A DNA stretch of 64,000 bases from Candidatus Altarchaeota archaeon (GCA_016931955.1 JAFGDV010000035.1:6215-70214), one strand, 5' to 3'; shown: positions 52,512 to 61,773, counted from the stretch's first letter. The notes: generated from the sequence alone by a model not told the origin. Made by a program: numbers and translations.

Positions 52512-52900
52512 CAGGCTTCCCCCCACATCTGCTTCAGGTCGGCGGGTAATTGAGCTTCCACATCTTTTATTTCGCCCTCAGAGACCTGGGACTTGATTGC
52601 GTAGAATACTGCCTTAACAGCTTTTTTTGCCTTCTCCCGGTCGTCAAAGCCGAGTTCCTGCATCACCTTATCTATAAACTCTTCCCTGCTCAGTTTCACC
52701 ACGTCAACGTCTTTGACTCTGACCCTCTCCCACAGCATCTTCAACTCCTTAGGGAGTTGAGAAGCAAGGTCTCCGCCTTCCTTGATCGTCAGCCTCGCGG
52801 AGAGCAGATGGAATACTAAGGCTATGAGCTTCTCCGTCTTGGCTAAGCTGTCCAATCCGGAATAATCTTGAACCCTTCCAGCGAATTCCCTCATTTTCAT
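52511..52900 (-). CDS. DUF2267 protein
   Basis: A 129-residue helical protein of the DUF2267 family. The LVFHLLSARLTIKEGGDLASQL and LPADLKQMW segments are the repeated signature of the family, whose function is unknown. The ATG at 52900 is preceded by GGAGG; the TTG at 52906 is less likely. It lies two bases after the phosphoesterase and is fused by stop-start overlap to the next gene. Confidence 0.82.
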   Translation of the reverse strand: MKMREFAGRVQDYSGLDSLAKTEKLIALVFHLLSARLTIKEGGDLASQLPKELKMLWERVRVKDVDVVKLSREEFIDKVMQELGFDDREKAKKAVKAVFYAIKSQVSEGEIKDVEAQLPADLKQMWGEA

Positions 52901-52902
52901 AT

Positions 52903-53370
52903 TCAACCTCCTTTAAGTTTAAAGAACAGCCAATTGTTTTCTCCCGGATACCTGGCGGTGGGCTTCAGTTTTATTAGCGCGTATTTGCCCGTTAATTTTT
53001 TGCCGTGTATGTTTGCGACAATCTTTTCGTTGCTTCTTTCCTCTAAGCCAAAGGTTCCGGTATCCCATACCTCCACCTTGCCCGCTCCATACTGTCCCTC
53101 TGGGATAATGCCCTCGAATTCTGCGTACTCTATGGGGTGATCTTCGGTCATCACAGCAAGCCTCTTGGTTTTCTCGTCTTTTGGTGGTTCCTTGGGCAGA
53201 GCCCAGCTCTTAAGGACTCCATCAAATTCCAGTCTAAGATCATAGTGGAGGTGAGTGGCTTTGTGTTTTTGTATGACGTAGATCCTCTTCTCGCCTGATT
53301 CCTTCACAGCAGCATCCGGTTCCGGGGTCTTCCTGAAGTCCCTCTTTTTTTTGTATTCCTCGAGTGGCAT
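52903..53370 (-). CDS. Stand-alone DNA ligase D-type 3'-phosphoesterase
   Basis: A 155-residue protein equal to the phosphoesterase (PE) domain of bacterial LigD. It repairs 3'-phosphate or ribonucleotide-blocked DNA ends using manganese. The metal-binding signature is HKATHLHYDLRLE, followed by MTEDHPIEYAEFEG and IPEGQYGAGKVEVWD. Archaeal stand-alone forms are known. It is followed by DUF2267 and preceded by endonuclease III, so a base-excision repair role is likely. Confidence 0.9.
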   Translation of the reverse strand: MPLEEYKKKRDFRKTPEPDAAVKESGEKRIYVIQKHKATHLHYDLRLEFDGVLKSWALPKEPPKDEKTKRLAVMTEDHPIEYAEFEGIIPEGQYGAGKVEVWDTGTFGLEERSNEKIVANIHGKKLTGKYALIKLKPTARYPGENNWLFFKLKGG

Positions 53371-53374
53371 CTTC

Positions 53375-54013
53375 TTAGCTGAATTTGCCAGCAGAGGGGC
53401 ATAGTCTGTTTAATCCGCACCTGCCACAGTCTGGCTTCCTTGCCTTACAGGTTTCTCTGCCGTGCATGATCAATAAGCTGGAGAAATCGATCCAGTTTTC
53501 TTTCGGAACAACCTTCATCAGATCCTGTTCGATCTTCTTCGGATCCTTCTTATCCGAAAGACCCAGGCGGGGCGCAACCCGGCTGACGTGTGTGTCCACT
53601 GCAATACCCTCTGCGATGCCGAATCCATGACTTAATACGATGTTGGCGGTCTTCCTCGCCACCCCCGGCAGCGTGATCAGTTTATCCATGCTGTTTGGCA
53701 CCTTCGAACCGAACCTGTCGACGAGCATCTTGCAGCAGTTTCGGATGTTCTTTGCCTTGTTTTTGTAGAAGCCAGTCGACTTAATATATTGCTCAAGTTC
53801 CTTTAAGTCGGAGTTAGCGTAGTCCTCCGCTGTCTTGTATCTCCTAAATAAGTCCTTTGTGACTATGTTCACCCGCTTGTCGGTGCATTGGGCGGACAGT
53901 ATGGTAGCTATCAACAGTTCAAGTGGGTTATGGTGACCCAAGGCAGTTGTTGTTTTAGGATATTTTTCCCTTAGAACCCCTATGATCTCCAGGACCTTTT
54001 CTCGTTCATCCAT
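53375..54013 (-). CDS. nth: Endonuclease III
   Basis: A 212-residue DNA glycosylase and AP lyase for oxidised pyrimidines. The helix-hairpin-helix is LPGVARKTANIVLSHGFG, the catalytic Asp is in VDTHVSRVAPRLG and the Fe-S cluster uses C-x6-C-x2-C-x5-C at the end. The AP lyase reaction leaves blocked 3' ends, which suits the adjacent phosphoesterase. The start overlaps the end of the zinc-ribbon gene by one base. Confidence 0.95.
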   Translation of the reverse strand: MDEREKVLEIIGVLREKYPKTTTALGHHNPLELLIATILSAQCTDKRVNIVTKDLFRRYKTAEDYANSDLKELEQYIKSTGFYKNKAKNIRNCCKMLVDRFGSKVPNSMDKLITLPGVARKTANIVLSHGFGIAEGIAVDTHVSRVAPRLGLSDKKDPKKIEQDLMKVVPKENWIDFSSLLIMHGRETCKARKPDCGRCGLNRLCPSAGKFS

Positions 54014-54417
54014 TATTTCTTTTTCGTTACGTGTTTGATTGCCGTGAGATCCTTTGGCATCTTCAGCTCATAATGGCGTGCGACTGGGATAACTCTAATG
54101 ATGTGTTCTTCACTGCACTTTGGGCAGACTACCTTGTGTTCGATTATGGGGATGGTTGCTTCGTGCTCGAATTCGTGTACGCATTTTCCGCACCTGAACA
54201 CGAATTTCCTGTAGAAGAGCTTAGGCTCTCTCTCCCCTGTAAGATGCTCTGGTTCCTTGTGTGTAAGCCCATGCTCCGTGTGCTGTAGGTCCTCTTCGAC
54301 GAGGGTGGACCGACCCAGCTGCTTTACTAAAACACCCCCTTTTTTTGCAATTCGTTTATTCCCCAATGTAGCCTTAGCAGTTGTTTTCTTCCCGGATGTT
54401 GTGCTTTTTTTTGCCAT
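54013..54417 (-). CDS. Zinc-ribbon protein with basic N-terminal tail
   Basis: A 134-residue protein. The first 35 residues are rich in Lys, Thr and Ser, an unstructured nucleic-acid-binding type of tail. The core FRCGKCVHEFEHEATI and VVCPKCSEEHIIRV form a zinc ribbon. No family is recognised. As first gene of the operon with nth and the phosphoesterase it may guide repair proteins to DNA, but that is inference. Confidence 0.6.
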   Translation of the reverse strand: MAKKSTTSGKKTTAKATLGNKRIAKKGGVLVKQLGRSTLVEEDLQHTEHGLTHKEPEHLTGEREPKLFYRKFVFRCGKCVHEFEHEATIPIIEHKVVCPKCSEEHIIRVIPVARHYELKMPKDLTAIKHVTKKK

Positions 54418-54445
54418 TTGACATCTAGATAATTATGAGAGGGCG

Positions 54446-54455
54446 AATATATAAA
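54446..54455 (+). promoter_or_regulatory. TATA box for AMP phosphorylase
   Basis: AATATATAAA centred about 31 bases before the ATG, giving a leader of only a few bases. Confidence 0.5.
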
Positions 54456-54481
54456 GCCATAACAAAAATAACATAACTAAG

Positions 54482-55984
54482 ATGAAACTGAGGGCGCGAC
54501 TTTATCCCATCGAAAGCGGCAGGCCTGTTGTGGTCTTAAACGAGGAAGACGCCAAGGACCTTGGGGTATATGTCACAGGAAGGGTCAGGATATCTCATGA
54601 GGAGAGGAGCATCAACGCTATTGTTGATACTACGACGTCTTTTGTCAAGGAGGGGGAGATTGCGGTATTTGAGGAGGTGAGGGGGATATTGGACGTATGC
54701 GAGGACTGTGAGTTAACGGTGGCTGAGACGACAAGATTGCATTCGGTTGAGTTCATCAAGAAGAAGATGGATGGATACACATTGAATGAGCATGAGATCC
54801 ATACCATAATACAGGACGTAGTGGATAACAATCTGAGCAACATAGAGTTGACGGCTTTCGTTGCTGCTGGATACGTTAAAGGCTATACCATGGATGAGAT
54901 TGTTGCGTTGACTAAGGCGATGGTGGATACTGGTCAGACCATAGACTTCGGCGACGACATAGTGGACAAACACTCCGTTGGCGGAGTAGCAGGTAACCGG
55001 ACGACTATGTTGGTTGTGCCCATAGCAGCATCGGCTGGATTGATAATCCCGAAGACGAGTTCTAGGGCGATAACATCCCCTTCTGGGACGGCAGACACCA
55101 TGGAGGTTCTTGCTCAGGTCGAGTTCGACATAGATGGTCTGAAGGAGATAGTCAACAAAACAAATGGCTGCATTGTCTGGGGTGGCGCAGTCAACCTAGC
55201 GCCTGCAGATGATCGCATAATCCGCGTAGAGTATCCATTATCCATTGATGCCGAAGGTCATATGCTTGCAAGCGTCATGGCCAAGAAGAGGTCTGTTGGC
55301 TCGGACTACATAATAATAGATATCCCAGTTGGTAGGGGCACTAAGGTTGTCAGCACTGAGAGAGCCAGCGACATCGCTCACAAATTCATTGAATTGGGGA
55401 AGAGGCTGGGTGTTGCAGTGGAGTGTCTTATAACGGATGGAAGCTCTCCGATAGGTTCGGGGATTGGTCCTGCATTGGAGGCGAAGGATGTTTTATACGC
55501 ATTAGACAATCAGGGACCTATTGACTTGATAGATAAGTCGCTTGACCTTAGTGGGATACTATTGGAGCTGTCAGGTAAGGTGGTTCAGGGCAAGGGCAGA
55601 GAAGTTGCCGAAAAAATCCTGCGGTCTGGGAAGGCCAAGGAGAAGATGAAAGAAATAATAGAGGCTCAGGGAGGAAACCCTGAAGTGAAGCCTGAAGACA
55701 TTGAGATAGCAAAGAAGAAGATGACTATCATATCTGAGCATAAGGGCCGAGTGAGATACATAGACAATAAATTGATTTCCGCCATCGCGAGGGCGGCGGG
55801 GGCGCCGAGGGTGAAGTCAGCTGGGTTGTATCTCCACACCAGCATAGGGGATAAAATAGACGTCGGCGATCCCCTTTTCACGATATATTCTACATCCAAG
55901 GGTAGGTTGAAGGAGGCAAGCGATCTCGCATATAAGCTGGCTCCCATAAGGGTTGGGAGCATAATATCTGATGTGATAAGATAG
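54482..55984 (+). CDS. deoA: AMP phosphorylase
   Basis: A 500-residue archaeal thymidine-phosphorylase-family enzyme that splits AMP to adenine and ribose 1,5-bisphosphate. It feeds the nucleotide-salvage route to type III RuBisCO. DKHSVGGVAGNRTTMLVVPI, KTSSRAITSPSGTADTMEVL and the substrate serine region SSPIGSGIGPALEAKD are present. The extra N-terminal domain is characteristic of the archaeal form. The partner isomerase and RuBisCO are not in the window. Confidence 0.93.
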   Translation: MKLRARLYPIESGRPVVVLNEEDAKDLGVYVTGRVRISHEERSINAIVDTTTSFVKEGEIAVFEEVRGILDVCEDCELTVAETTRLHSVEFIKKKMDGYTLNEHEIHTIIQDVVDNNLSNIELTAFVAAGYVKGYTMDEIVALTKAMVDTGQTIDFGDDIVDKHSVGGVAGNRTTMLVVPIAASAGLIIPKTSSRAITSPSGTADTMEVLAQVEFDIDGLKEIVNKTNGCIVWGGAVNLAPADDRIIRVEYPLSIDAEGHMLASVMAKKRSVGSDYIIIDIPVGRGTKVVSTERASDIAHKFIELGKRLGVAVECLITDGSSPIGSGIGPALEAKDVLYALDNQGPIDLIDKSLDLSGILLELSGKVVQGKGREVAEKILRSGKAKEKMKEIIEAQGGNPEVKPEDIEIAKKKMTIISEHKGRVRYIDNKLISAIARAAGAPRVKSAGLYLHTSIGDKIDVGDPLFTIYSTSKGRLKEASDLAYKLAPIRVGSIISDVIR

Positions 55985-55985
55985 T

Positions 55986-56474
55986 CTAGGCTTCCTCTAC
56001 GTTGCCCCAGATCCACCCAGAACTGAGGTATTCCTCTCCGCTTCGGCTGTCAGTGTACTCTATAGAAACGAAGATGTTGTAGTGTCCGCCAGCAGCAATC
56101 TGAGGGAATCCTGCAGTAGCAGGTGAAGTCCATACCTTGGTCTCACCCGCTGCGAAGATGGCGCCTCCAGTAATATGGCTTTCTGGGGATGTGTCGGGAC
56201 ATGTTACGCCTTCAACGGTTGCGTTGATCTGTATGATGGTCACGTTCCCGCCGACTTTGTTGCTTATGGGGATCCTTAGCACTCCGTTGTCGGTGTATGA
56301 GAAGTCTTCGTAGGGTATGATTCCCCAGAAACCGGAGGATCCTGGCCTCACCTGGCCGGCTGGGTTGAAGACGCCCATCTGCCATAATAGGAGGGCGATG
56401 ACGGTTATAATTAGTATAGCCCAGCCATATGTCAGCAAAAACTCTAGCGCGACCTGGCCTCTACTGTCTTTCAT
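55986..56474 (-). CDS. Type IV pilin-like protein with class III signal peptide
   Basis: A 162-residue pilin. The short basic start MKDSRG is followed by QVALEFLLTYGWAILIITVI, the Q-x-x-x-E-F-L pattern cleaved by EppA-type class III signal peptidase before Gln7. After cleavage the hydrophobic helix assembles the fibre. The rest is a beta-rich globular domain. It would form adhesion pili. No pilus-assembly ATPase is adjacent. Confidence 0.85.
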   Translation of the reverse strand: MKDSRGQVALEFLLTYGWAILIITVIALLLWQMGVFNPAGQVRPGSSGFWGIIPYEDFSYTDNGVLRIPISNKVGGNVTIIQINATVEGVTCPDTSPESHITGGAIFAAGETKVWTSPATAGFPQIAAGGHYNIFVSIEYTDSRSGEEYLSSGWIWGNVEEA

Positions 56475-56498
56475 CGTGTTAATATATTCCCTATTGGT

Positions 56499-57011
56499 TT
56501 ATATATTCTTTACTGCAGTTGAGACTATCTCTGCTATGGACTCAACGTTGAATCTGTTTGAATCTATTACTAGGTCGTAGATGCTCATGTCGTCGATGTT
56601 TATCCCATAGACCTCCATGTAACGTTTTCTTTCACTGTTTTCCCTATCTATCAGATCCTTTTTCGCGTCTTCTTTTGTCTTTTTGTCTCTCTCAGCTATC
56701 CTATCTATTCTGATGTCTATGGGTGCTTTAAGCCATATCTTGAGATCTGCGTTGAGGAAGTGTCCTGAGAGCCGTCCATCGACGACGCAGTTCCCTTTAA
56801 CTTTCTCCTTCTGCTGTCTGTCTATTTCGAGGTCGATTTCGGAGTCTGATTCAGCGTACTTTGAGAACTCCTCGACTGACATCTTCGTTTTTTCTGCCAT
56901 ATCCCTCATTATCATCCCCGCAGAGATGTGTTTCAGTTTGAACTTCTTCGCCAGTTCTCTCGCAAGCGTAGTCTTGCCTGAGCCTATTGTTCCGCCGATT
57001 GTTATGATCAT
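56499..57011 (-). CDS. cmk: Cytidylate kinase, archaeal type
   Basis: A 170-residue kinase that phosphorylates CMP and dCMP. The P-loop is GGTIGSGKTTLA, and VDGRLSGHF with the charged LID (RDKKTKEDAKKDLIDREN) match the short archaeal form. It overlaps the upstream aminotransferase by four bases. The pilin gene follows after 24 bases. Confidence 0.92.
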   Translation of the reverse strand: MIITIGGTIGSGKTTLARELAKKFKLKHISAGMIMRDMAEKTKMSVEEFSKYAESDSEIDLEIDRQQKEKVKGNCVVDGRLSGHFLNADLKIWLKAPIDIRIDRIAERDKKTKEDAKKDLIDRENSERKRYMEVYGINIDDMSIYDLVIDSNRFNVESIAEIVSTAVKNI

Positions 57012-58168
57012 TTGAGTCTCCTGATTCTTTCCAGTGCTTCTTCAAGCCTTTCTTTTTTCTGCGTTAAGGCGCATCTGACGTATCCTTCGCCGTATTTTCC
57101 GAAGCCGACTCCGGGAGTCATCACCACCCCAGTTTTGTCTAACAGGTCGGAGGCGAATTTTATTGATGACTTGTAGGTTGAGGGTATCCTGAACCAGAGA
57201 TAGAATGTGGCTGTTGGTTTGTTGATCTCCCACCCAAGGTCTCGCAGTCCTTGAACCATCAGGTCCCTGCGTTCCTCTAAGACCTTCATGTTTTCTCTGA
57301 TACTGTCTTGTGGGCCTTCTAAGGCCTCAACGGCGGCTAACTGCACTGCTTGGAAGGCTCCGGAGTCAACGTTTTCTTTGACCTTTCCCAGTCCAGCCAG
57401 GATTTCGGCGTTACCCACTGCGAAGCCTATCCTCCAGCCGGTCATGTTGTAGGTCTTCGACAGTGAGTGGAATTCGATTCCAACCTCTCTCGAGTTCTTT
57501 GCTTCCAGAAAGCTTCTAGTCTTGTAGTCGCCATAGGTCATCTCCGTGTAGGGTGCGTCGTGGAGTACTATCAGATCATTATCCTGCGCGAAGTCCACAG
57601 CCTCCTTGAAGAATTCAAGCTCTGCTGTTGCCGCCGTTGGATTATTCGGGTAGTTTATAAACAAAAGCCTTGATTTTTTTGCCGTTTCTTTGTCTATGCT
57701 CTTAAGGTCTGGCTTGAAATCGTTTTTCTCTAGGAGGGGTATGTCGACTGGGATGCCGTCTGATAGTATTGTTCCAATTCGGTAGACTGGATAAGCCGGA
57801 TTTGGCACCAATGCTGTGTCTCCGGGGTCTAGGAAAGCTAACGGTGTATGTGCTATGCCCTCCTTTGAGCCGATAAGTGTTATGACCTCTGATTCGGGGT
57901 TTAAGGAAACGCCAAACCTGTTCTTGCACCATCCTGCGGCGGCTTTTCTGAAGGACAGCATCCCTGAATAGGATGGGTATCTATGGTTTTGTGGGTCTTC
58001 CGCCGCTTCCTGTAGTTTATTTACTATGTTTTTCGGCGTTGGTATGTCGGGGTCTCCTATGCCAAGGCTTATTACATCAACTCCCGTCTTCTTTTTTCTC
58101 TCGACCTCCCTATCGATCTCAGCAAACAGGTAGGGTGGGATCTTATCTATCCTTGATGCGTACCTCAT
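57008..58168 (-). CDS. dapL: LL-diaminopimelate aminotransferase
   Basis: A 386-residue PLP aminotransferase that makes LL-diaminopimelate directly from tetrahydrodipicolinate for lysine synthesis. The GIGDPDIPTP, HRYPSYSGMLSFRKA and FHSLSKTYNMTGWRIGFAVGN (PLP lysine) segments are typical of DapL. An alanine or aspartate aminotransferase of the same class is the alternative. Its end overlaps the CMP kinase and its start overlaps the SerB gene, so it is operonic. Confidence 0.85.
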   Translation of the reverse strand: MRYASRIDKIPPYLFAEIDREVERKKKTGVDVISLGIGDPDIPTPKNIVNKLQEAAEDPQNHRYPSYSGMLSFRKAAAGWCKNRFGVSLNPESEVITLIGSKEGIAHTPLAFLDPGDTALVPNPAYPVYRIGTILSDGIPVDIPLLEKNDFKPDLKSIDKETAKKSRLLFINYPNNPTAATAELEFFKEAVDFAQDNDLIVLHDAPYTEMTYGDYKTRSFLEAKNSREVGIEFHSLSKTYNMTGWRIGFAVGNAEILAGLGKVKENVDSGAFQAVQLAAVEALEGPQDSIRENMKVLEERRDLMVQGLRDLGWEINKPTATFYLWFRIPSTYKSSIKFASDLLDKTGVVMTPGVGFGKYGEGYVRCALTQKKERLEEALERIRRLK

Positions 58169-58800
58169 TTTCCGTTAAGGTAAGGTAGTATCCTCCTCAA
58201 GTCTTTTTCATACACTATTTTGTCTGCGAACTTTATTATTTCTGTGTCTTTTGGGTTGAAGGCTATGGAGAAGCCCGCAGCCTGGAACATGGGTATGTCG
58301 TTTGAGTAGTCGCCTACGGCTGCGCAGTCCTCTGCAGTGAGTCCATATCTTTCAGCGATTTCTTCAAGTATCTTGCCTTTGCCTTGGAAGTCCACTATCT
58401 GATTGACCCCGCAGACCCTCCCATCCTTTACTTTAAGCTTGTTCGCGACTGCGTGATCCATCTTGAATTGCTCTTTTATCCTATCAGCTAATATCTGCAG
58501 GCCGCCGCTTATTATCACGAGTTTGTAGTTTTTTTTAAGCTGCGAGAGTGTGTCATTGATGCCATTCATCAGTTTTATGTCATATAGTGCGTCTCTTATT
58601 TTTTCGATTTCCACGCCATCCCAGAGTTTGACGTCTTTTCTCGCCCACTCGTCGAAGGTTATCTTCCCTGAATAGTATTCCTTCGCGTGTTCTCTTGAGC
58701 TTTCTAGTGTGCCTAATGCCTTGTGCACCTCCCACCAGCTGCCTTGTCCATCTACGAGAACGCCGTCGAGGTCGAATGCGATCAGTTTTATTTTTCTCAT
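58165..58800 (-). CDS. serB: Phosphoserine phosphatase-like HAD hydrolase
   Basis: A 211-residue HAD phosphatase with FDLDGVLVDGQGSWWEVH (nucleophile), ISGGLQILADRI and VGDYSNDIPMFQAAG. The SerB-type cap is present. It probably hydrolyses phosphoserine to serine. The organism also uses phosphoserine for Cys-tRNA via SepCysS, so this would be a branch point. The exact substrate is not proven. It overlaps dapL by four bases. Confidence 0.75.
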   Translation of the reverse strand: MRKIKLIAFDLDGVLVDGQGSWWEVHKALGTLESSREHAKEYYSGKITFDEWARKDVKLWDGVEIEKIRDALYDIKLMNGINDTLSQLKKNYKLVIISGGLQILADRIKEQFKMDHAVANKLKVKDGRVCGVNQIVDFQGKGKILEEIAERYGLTAEDCAAVGDYSNDIPMFQAAGFSIAFNPKDTEIIKFADKIVYEKDLRRILPYLNGK

Positions 58801-58802
58801 AC

Positions 58803-59528
58803 CTAACCGTACATAGGTGAGTACTCGCTTATCTGCTTTGTGTCATCTATGCCCTTCTTCATCTGTTCGGAGATATTCTGGAACATCTTTTCGACTTCTT
58901 CGCCCTTCTCTATGAGTTTTTTGGTGTTGATCTTCAAATCCAACAAACCATTCAGTATCTCCAGCATCGACGCAGATCCTAGGGGGTCTGGGGTGTAGTG
59001 GGTCTCCGCCATTAGGCTGGTGACTGGGATGTTGTTGTCCACGCAGAAGAGGAGGAGGTCGGATGATATTCCTGTGAGCATTCCCTCATCCATGTATTCT
59101 ACTTTAAGGTTCTTCAGTTTTTTCTTTACCTTCTCGTCAGTCGTTATGCTGAAGATCTCGTGTTCTTTCTCTGTTGACTTCCCTGAGATCCCCGCCAGGA
59201 GTATCACCTCCTGTGGTTTTATCTTGAGGAACCATTTGTTTATGGCCTGCGTGAACTCGCCTACGTATTGGAAGGGTACGTTTACCTCTGAGAATATGAG
59301 GATCATCTTGTCTTTCTTGTAGATTCTTATGGGGTACATTGGAACATGGGTGTGGACTACGGCGATGCTCTGCACTTTGTCGGATTTTATGCTGCCGATG
59401 ACCTCCATGCCCAGTTCATCTATCATGTATTTTGCAGCAATCGTCGAAACAAAGCCCTTGCTTGGGAATGCCTCGATAACTATTGGATCCTTGGGTAGTT
59501 CCTTCCTGGTTTTTATCTCTGTGGCCAT
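58803..59528 (-). CDS. Proteasome assembly chaperone, PAC2 family
   Basis: A 241-residue protein of the PAC2 family, which helps assemble the 20S proteasome. PIVIEAFPSKGFVSTIAAKY, the VNVPFQYVGEFTQAINKWF region and MAETHYTPDPLGSASMLEIL segment are typical. No proteasome gene is in the window. It heads the leftward group with serB two bases downstream. Confidence 0.86.
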   Translation of the reverse strand: MATEIKTRKELPKDPIVIEAFPSKGFVSTIAAKYMIDELGMEVIGSIKSDKVQSIAVVHTHVPMYPIRIYKKDKMILIFSEVNVPFQYVGEFTQAINKWFLKIKPQEVILLAGISGKSTEKEHEIFSITTDEKVKKKLKNLKVEYMDEGMLTGISSDLLLFCVDNNIPVTSLMAETHYTPDPLGSASMLEILNGLLDLKINTKKLIEKGEEVEKMFQNISEQMKKGIDDTKQISEYSPMYG

Positions 59529-59602
59529 TTTAATCGGATTGTATTTTAAAGATATCGTATTGGGGGGTTAAATATATTATCCTTAATGTTATAATTCTTA
59601 CT

Positions 59603-61453
59603 ATGCGTGTTCTGTTGCTTCACTCAGACTACCTGCGGTTTGAGGCTAAGAAGAAGGCTATAAAGGATGCTGAAGCGATAGAGAAACAGGATGGCGGAGC
59701 AGATAATGTCCTCGTGGTCTTCATAGCTGCAGAGAAACCTGACGAGTCAAACCCCGAATCTGTGGCAGAACAGCTCGTTGATGACGTGAAGGAAACAGCC
59801 AAGAAGGTTGGTGCGGAGTCAATAGCATTATATCCCTACGCTCATCTATCCAGTGACCTCAGCAGCCCGGCCGTCGCCAGGAAGATCCTGGATATGGCTT
59901 ACGAGAAACTGGTTGACGATTTCAAGACCATCAAAGCCCCCTTCGGTTGGTATAAGAGCTTTGAGTTGAGGTGTAAGGGCCATCCATTGTCTGAGCTGTC
60001 TCGGACGATCCTGCCCGCAGGCGCTGAGAAAAGAGTATCTGCTGCATTGGAGAAGGAGGGGAAGTTGAAGTCTTCTTGGTATGTTCTCGATGTGAATGGC
60101 ATTCTGACGCCTGTAGCAGACTTCGATTTCAAGGGACATGAAAGCCTTAGGAAGTTCTCAGAGTATGAGATGTCCAAGTCTAGGGCGGTTAAGGAGGAGC
60201 CGCCGCATGTTAGGTTGATGCGATCTCATGAGTTGGTGGACTACGAGCCTGGCTCGGATCAGGGGAACCTCAGATGGTATCCAAAAGGCTATCTAATAAA
60301 GAGCCTCTTGGAGGAGCACGTATCCAACATGGTCTCCTCTTATGGGGGTATGCGGGTCGAGACCCCTATAATGTACGCCTACGACCACCCACAGCTTTCG
60401 AAGTACCTTAACAGGTTCCCTGCGAGGCAGTATGTCCTGGAATCTGGGGGCAGGGAGTTCTTCTTAAGGTTTGCAGCCTGCTTCGGCCAATATCTGATGA
60501 AGCATGATATGACCATATCCTATAAGAATCTGCCGCTCAAGCTTTATGAGCTTTCTCACTACAGCTTCAGGTATGAGCAGAGCGGCGAACTCGTCGGCTT
60601 AAGGAGGCTTCGTGCCTTTACCATGCCGGACATGCACACCCTCGTTGAGGGCATTGATGAAGCAAAGAATGAATTCCTGGAGCAGTATCGTCTGTCTTTG
60701 AAGTGGATGGCTGATCTTGGCTTGGACTTTGAGGTCGGTATCAGATTCGTCCGCGAATTCTATGAAGAGAACAGGGAATTTGCTCATGAGTTGGTTAAAA
60801 TAATTAAGAAGCCGGTGTTGGTCGAGATATGGGATGAGCGTCCCTTCTATTTTGTGATGAAGTTTGAATTCAACTTCGTTGATTCCTTGGATAAGGCGTC
60901 AGCCCTCTCGACCGTTCAAATAGATATCGAGAACACTGAGAGGTTTGACATAACCTACATCGACGAGGATGGGTGCGAGAAATATCCCCTGATGTTGCAT
61001 GCCAGCATCTCTGGGAGTATCGACCGCAACCTCTATGCCTTATTGGAGCAGGCTTACATAAAACAGGTGGCTGGTGATAAACCAATGCTTCCATTGTGGC
61101 TTTCCCCCACTCAGGTGAGAATCCTTCCCCTCTCAGATGAATTCCTCCCATTGGCTGAGGACGTGTCCAAGCGGATCGAGGATTCTGGGATCAGGGTTGA
61201 CGTCGATGATAGGAGCATCAGCGTGGGCAAGAAGATTCGGGAGGCTGAGATGGAGTGGATTCCAAGGATCGTCGTCGTCGGCGGAAAGGAGAAGTCCTCT
61301 GGTGTGTTCTCTGTCAGGGTCCGGGAATCAGGCGAACAGGTGGAGATGTCATTAGATAGACTCATAGGCGAGGTCAAAGAGAAGATAGAGGTTTTTCCTT
61401 TCAGGCCCCTCCCTCTCCCAAAGATGCTCTCTAAGAGGCCGAGGTTTGTTTAG
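59603..61453 (+). CDS. thrS: Threonyl-tRNA synthetase with archaeal editing domain
   Basis: A 616-residue class II synthetase. The first 140 or so residues are the archaeal DTD-like editing domain that removes Ser from tRNA-Thr. The catalytic core has motif 2 near ELSHYSFRYEQSGELVGLRRLRAFTMPDMHT, and the anticodon-binding domain follows. The next gene starts one base after its stop. Confidence 0.95.
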   Translation: MRVLLLHSDYLRFEAKKKAIKDAEAIEKQDGGADNVLVVFIAAEKPDESNPESVAEQLVDDVKETAKKVGAESIALYPYAHLSSDLSSPAVARKILDMAYEKLVDDFKTIKAPFGWYKSFELRCKGHPLSELSRTILPAGAEKRVSAALEKEGKLKSSWYVLDVNGILTPVADFDFKGHESLRKFSEYEMSKSRAVKEEPPHVRLMRSHELVDYEPGSDQGNLRWYPKGYLIKSLLEEHVSNMVSSYGGMRVETPIMYAYDHPQLSKYLNRFPARQYVLESGGREFFLRFAACFGQYLMKHDMTISYKNLPLKLYELSHYSFRYEQSGELVGLRRLRAFTMPDMHTLVEGIDEAKNEFLEQYRLSLKWMADLGLDFEVGIRFVREFYEENREFAHELVKIIKKPVLVEIWDERPFYFVMKFEFNFVDSLDKASALSTVQIDIENTERFDITYIDEDGCEKYPLMLHASISGSIDRNLYALLEQAYIKQVAGDKPMLPLWLSPTQVRILPLSDEFLPLAEDVSKRIEDSGIRVDVDDRSISVGKKIREAEMEWIPRIVVVGGKEKSSGVFSVRVRESGEQVEMSLDRLIGEVKEKIEVFPFRPLPLPKMLSKRPRFV

Positions 61454-61454
61454 G

Positions 61455-61742
61455 ATGGGTGAATTGACTGATCTGGTGGACAGGCTTCAAGGGGATGAGC
61501 GGATTATATCAGTTAGATTTAATTCCACCTTCTTGGAGGACGTCGGTAATACATTGGGGAGTAGGGGTTTCGATGAGGCTCGTCTTTTTATCTGGCAGCA
61601 TAGGGATAGGGCTGATTTGGTGGGGCAGGTTCCTTCACTGCTTGTGGTCTTAGACGAGATGGAGAAGGTCTCTGGTATAAAGAAGGACCGGGCTTTGGCG
61701 AAGTACATACTAAAGAATAAACTGAATCTGATCTTGGATTAA
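61455..61742 (+). CDS. Small conserved-looking protein after thrS, unknown
   Basis: A 95-residue mostly helical protein with no family I recognise. It begins MGELTDLVDRLQGDERIISV one base after the thrS stop, so it is probably translated by coupling. Charged helices and an acidic/basic mix suggest a soluble protein. It lies between thrS and rpiA in one rightward run of genes. Confidence 0.6.
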   Translation: MGELTDLVDRLQGDERIISVRFNSTFLEDVGNTLGSRGFDEARLFIWQHRDRADLVGQVPSLLVVLDEMEKVSGIKKDRALAKYILKNKLNLILD

Positions 61743-61773
61743 TGTCTGGGAAATGATTATCTAAGTGATTGGC

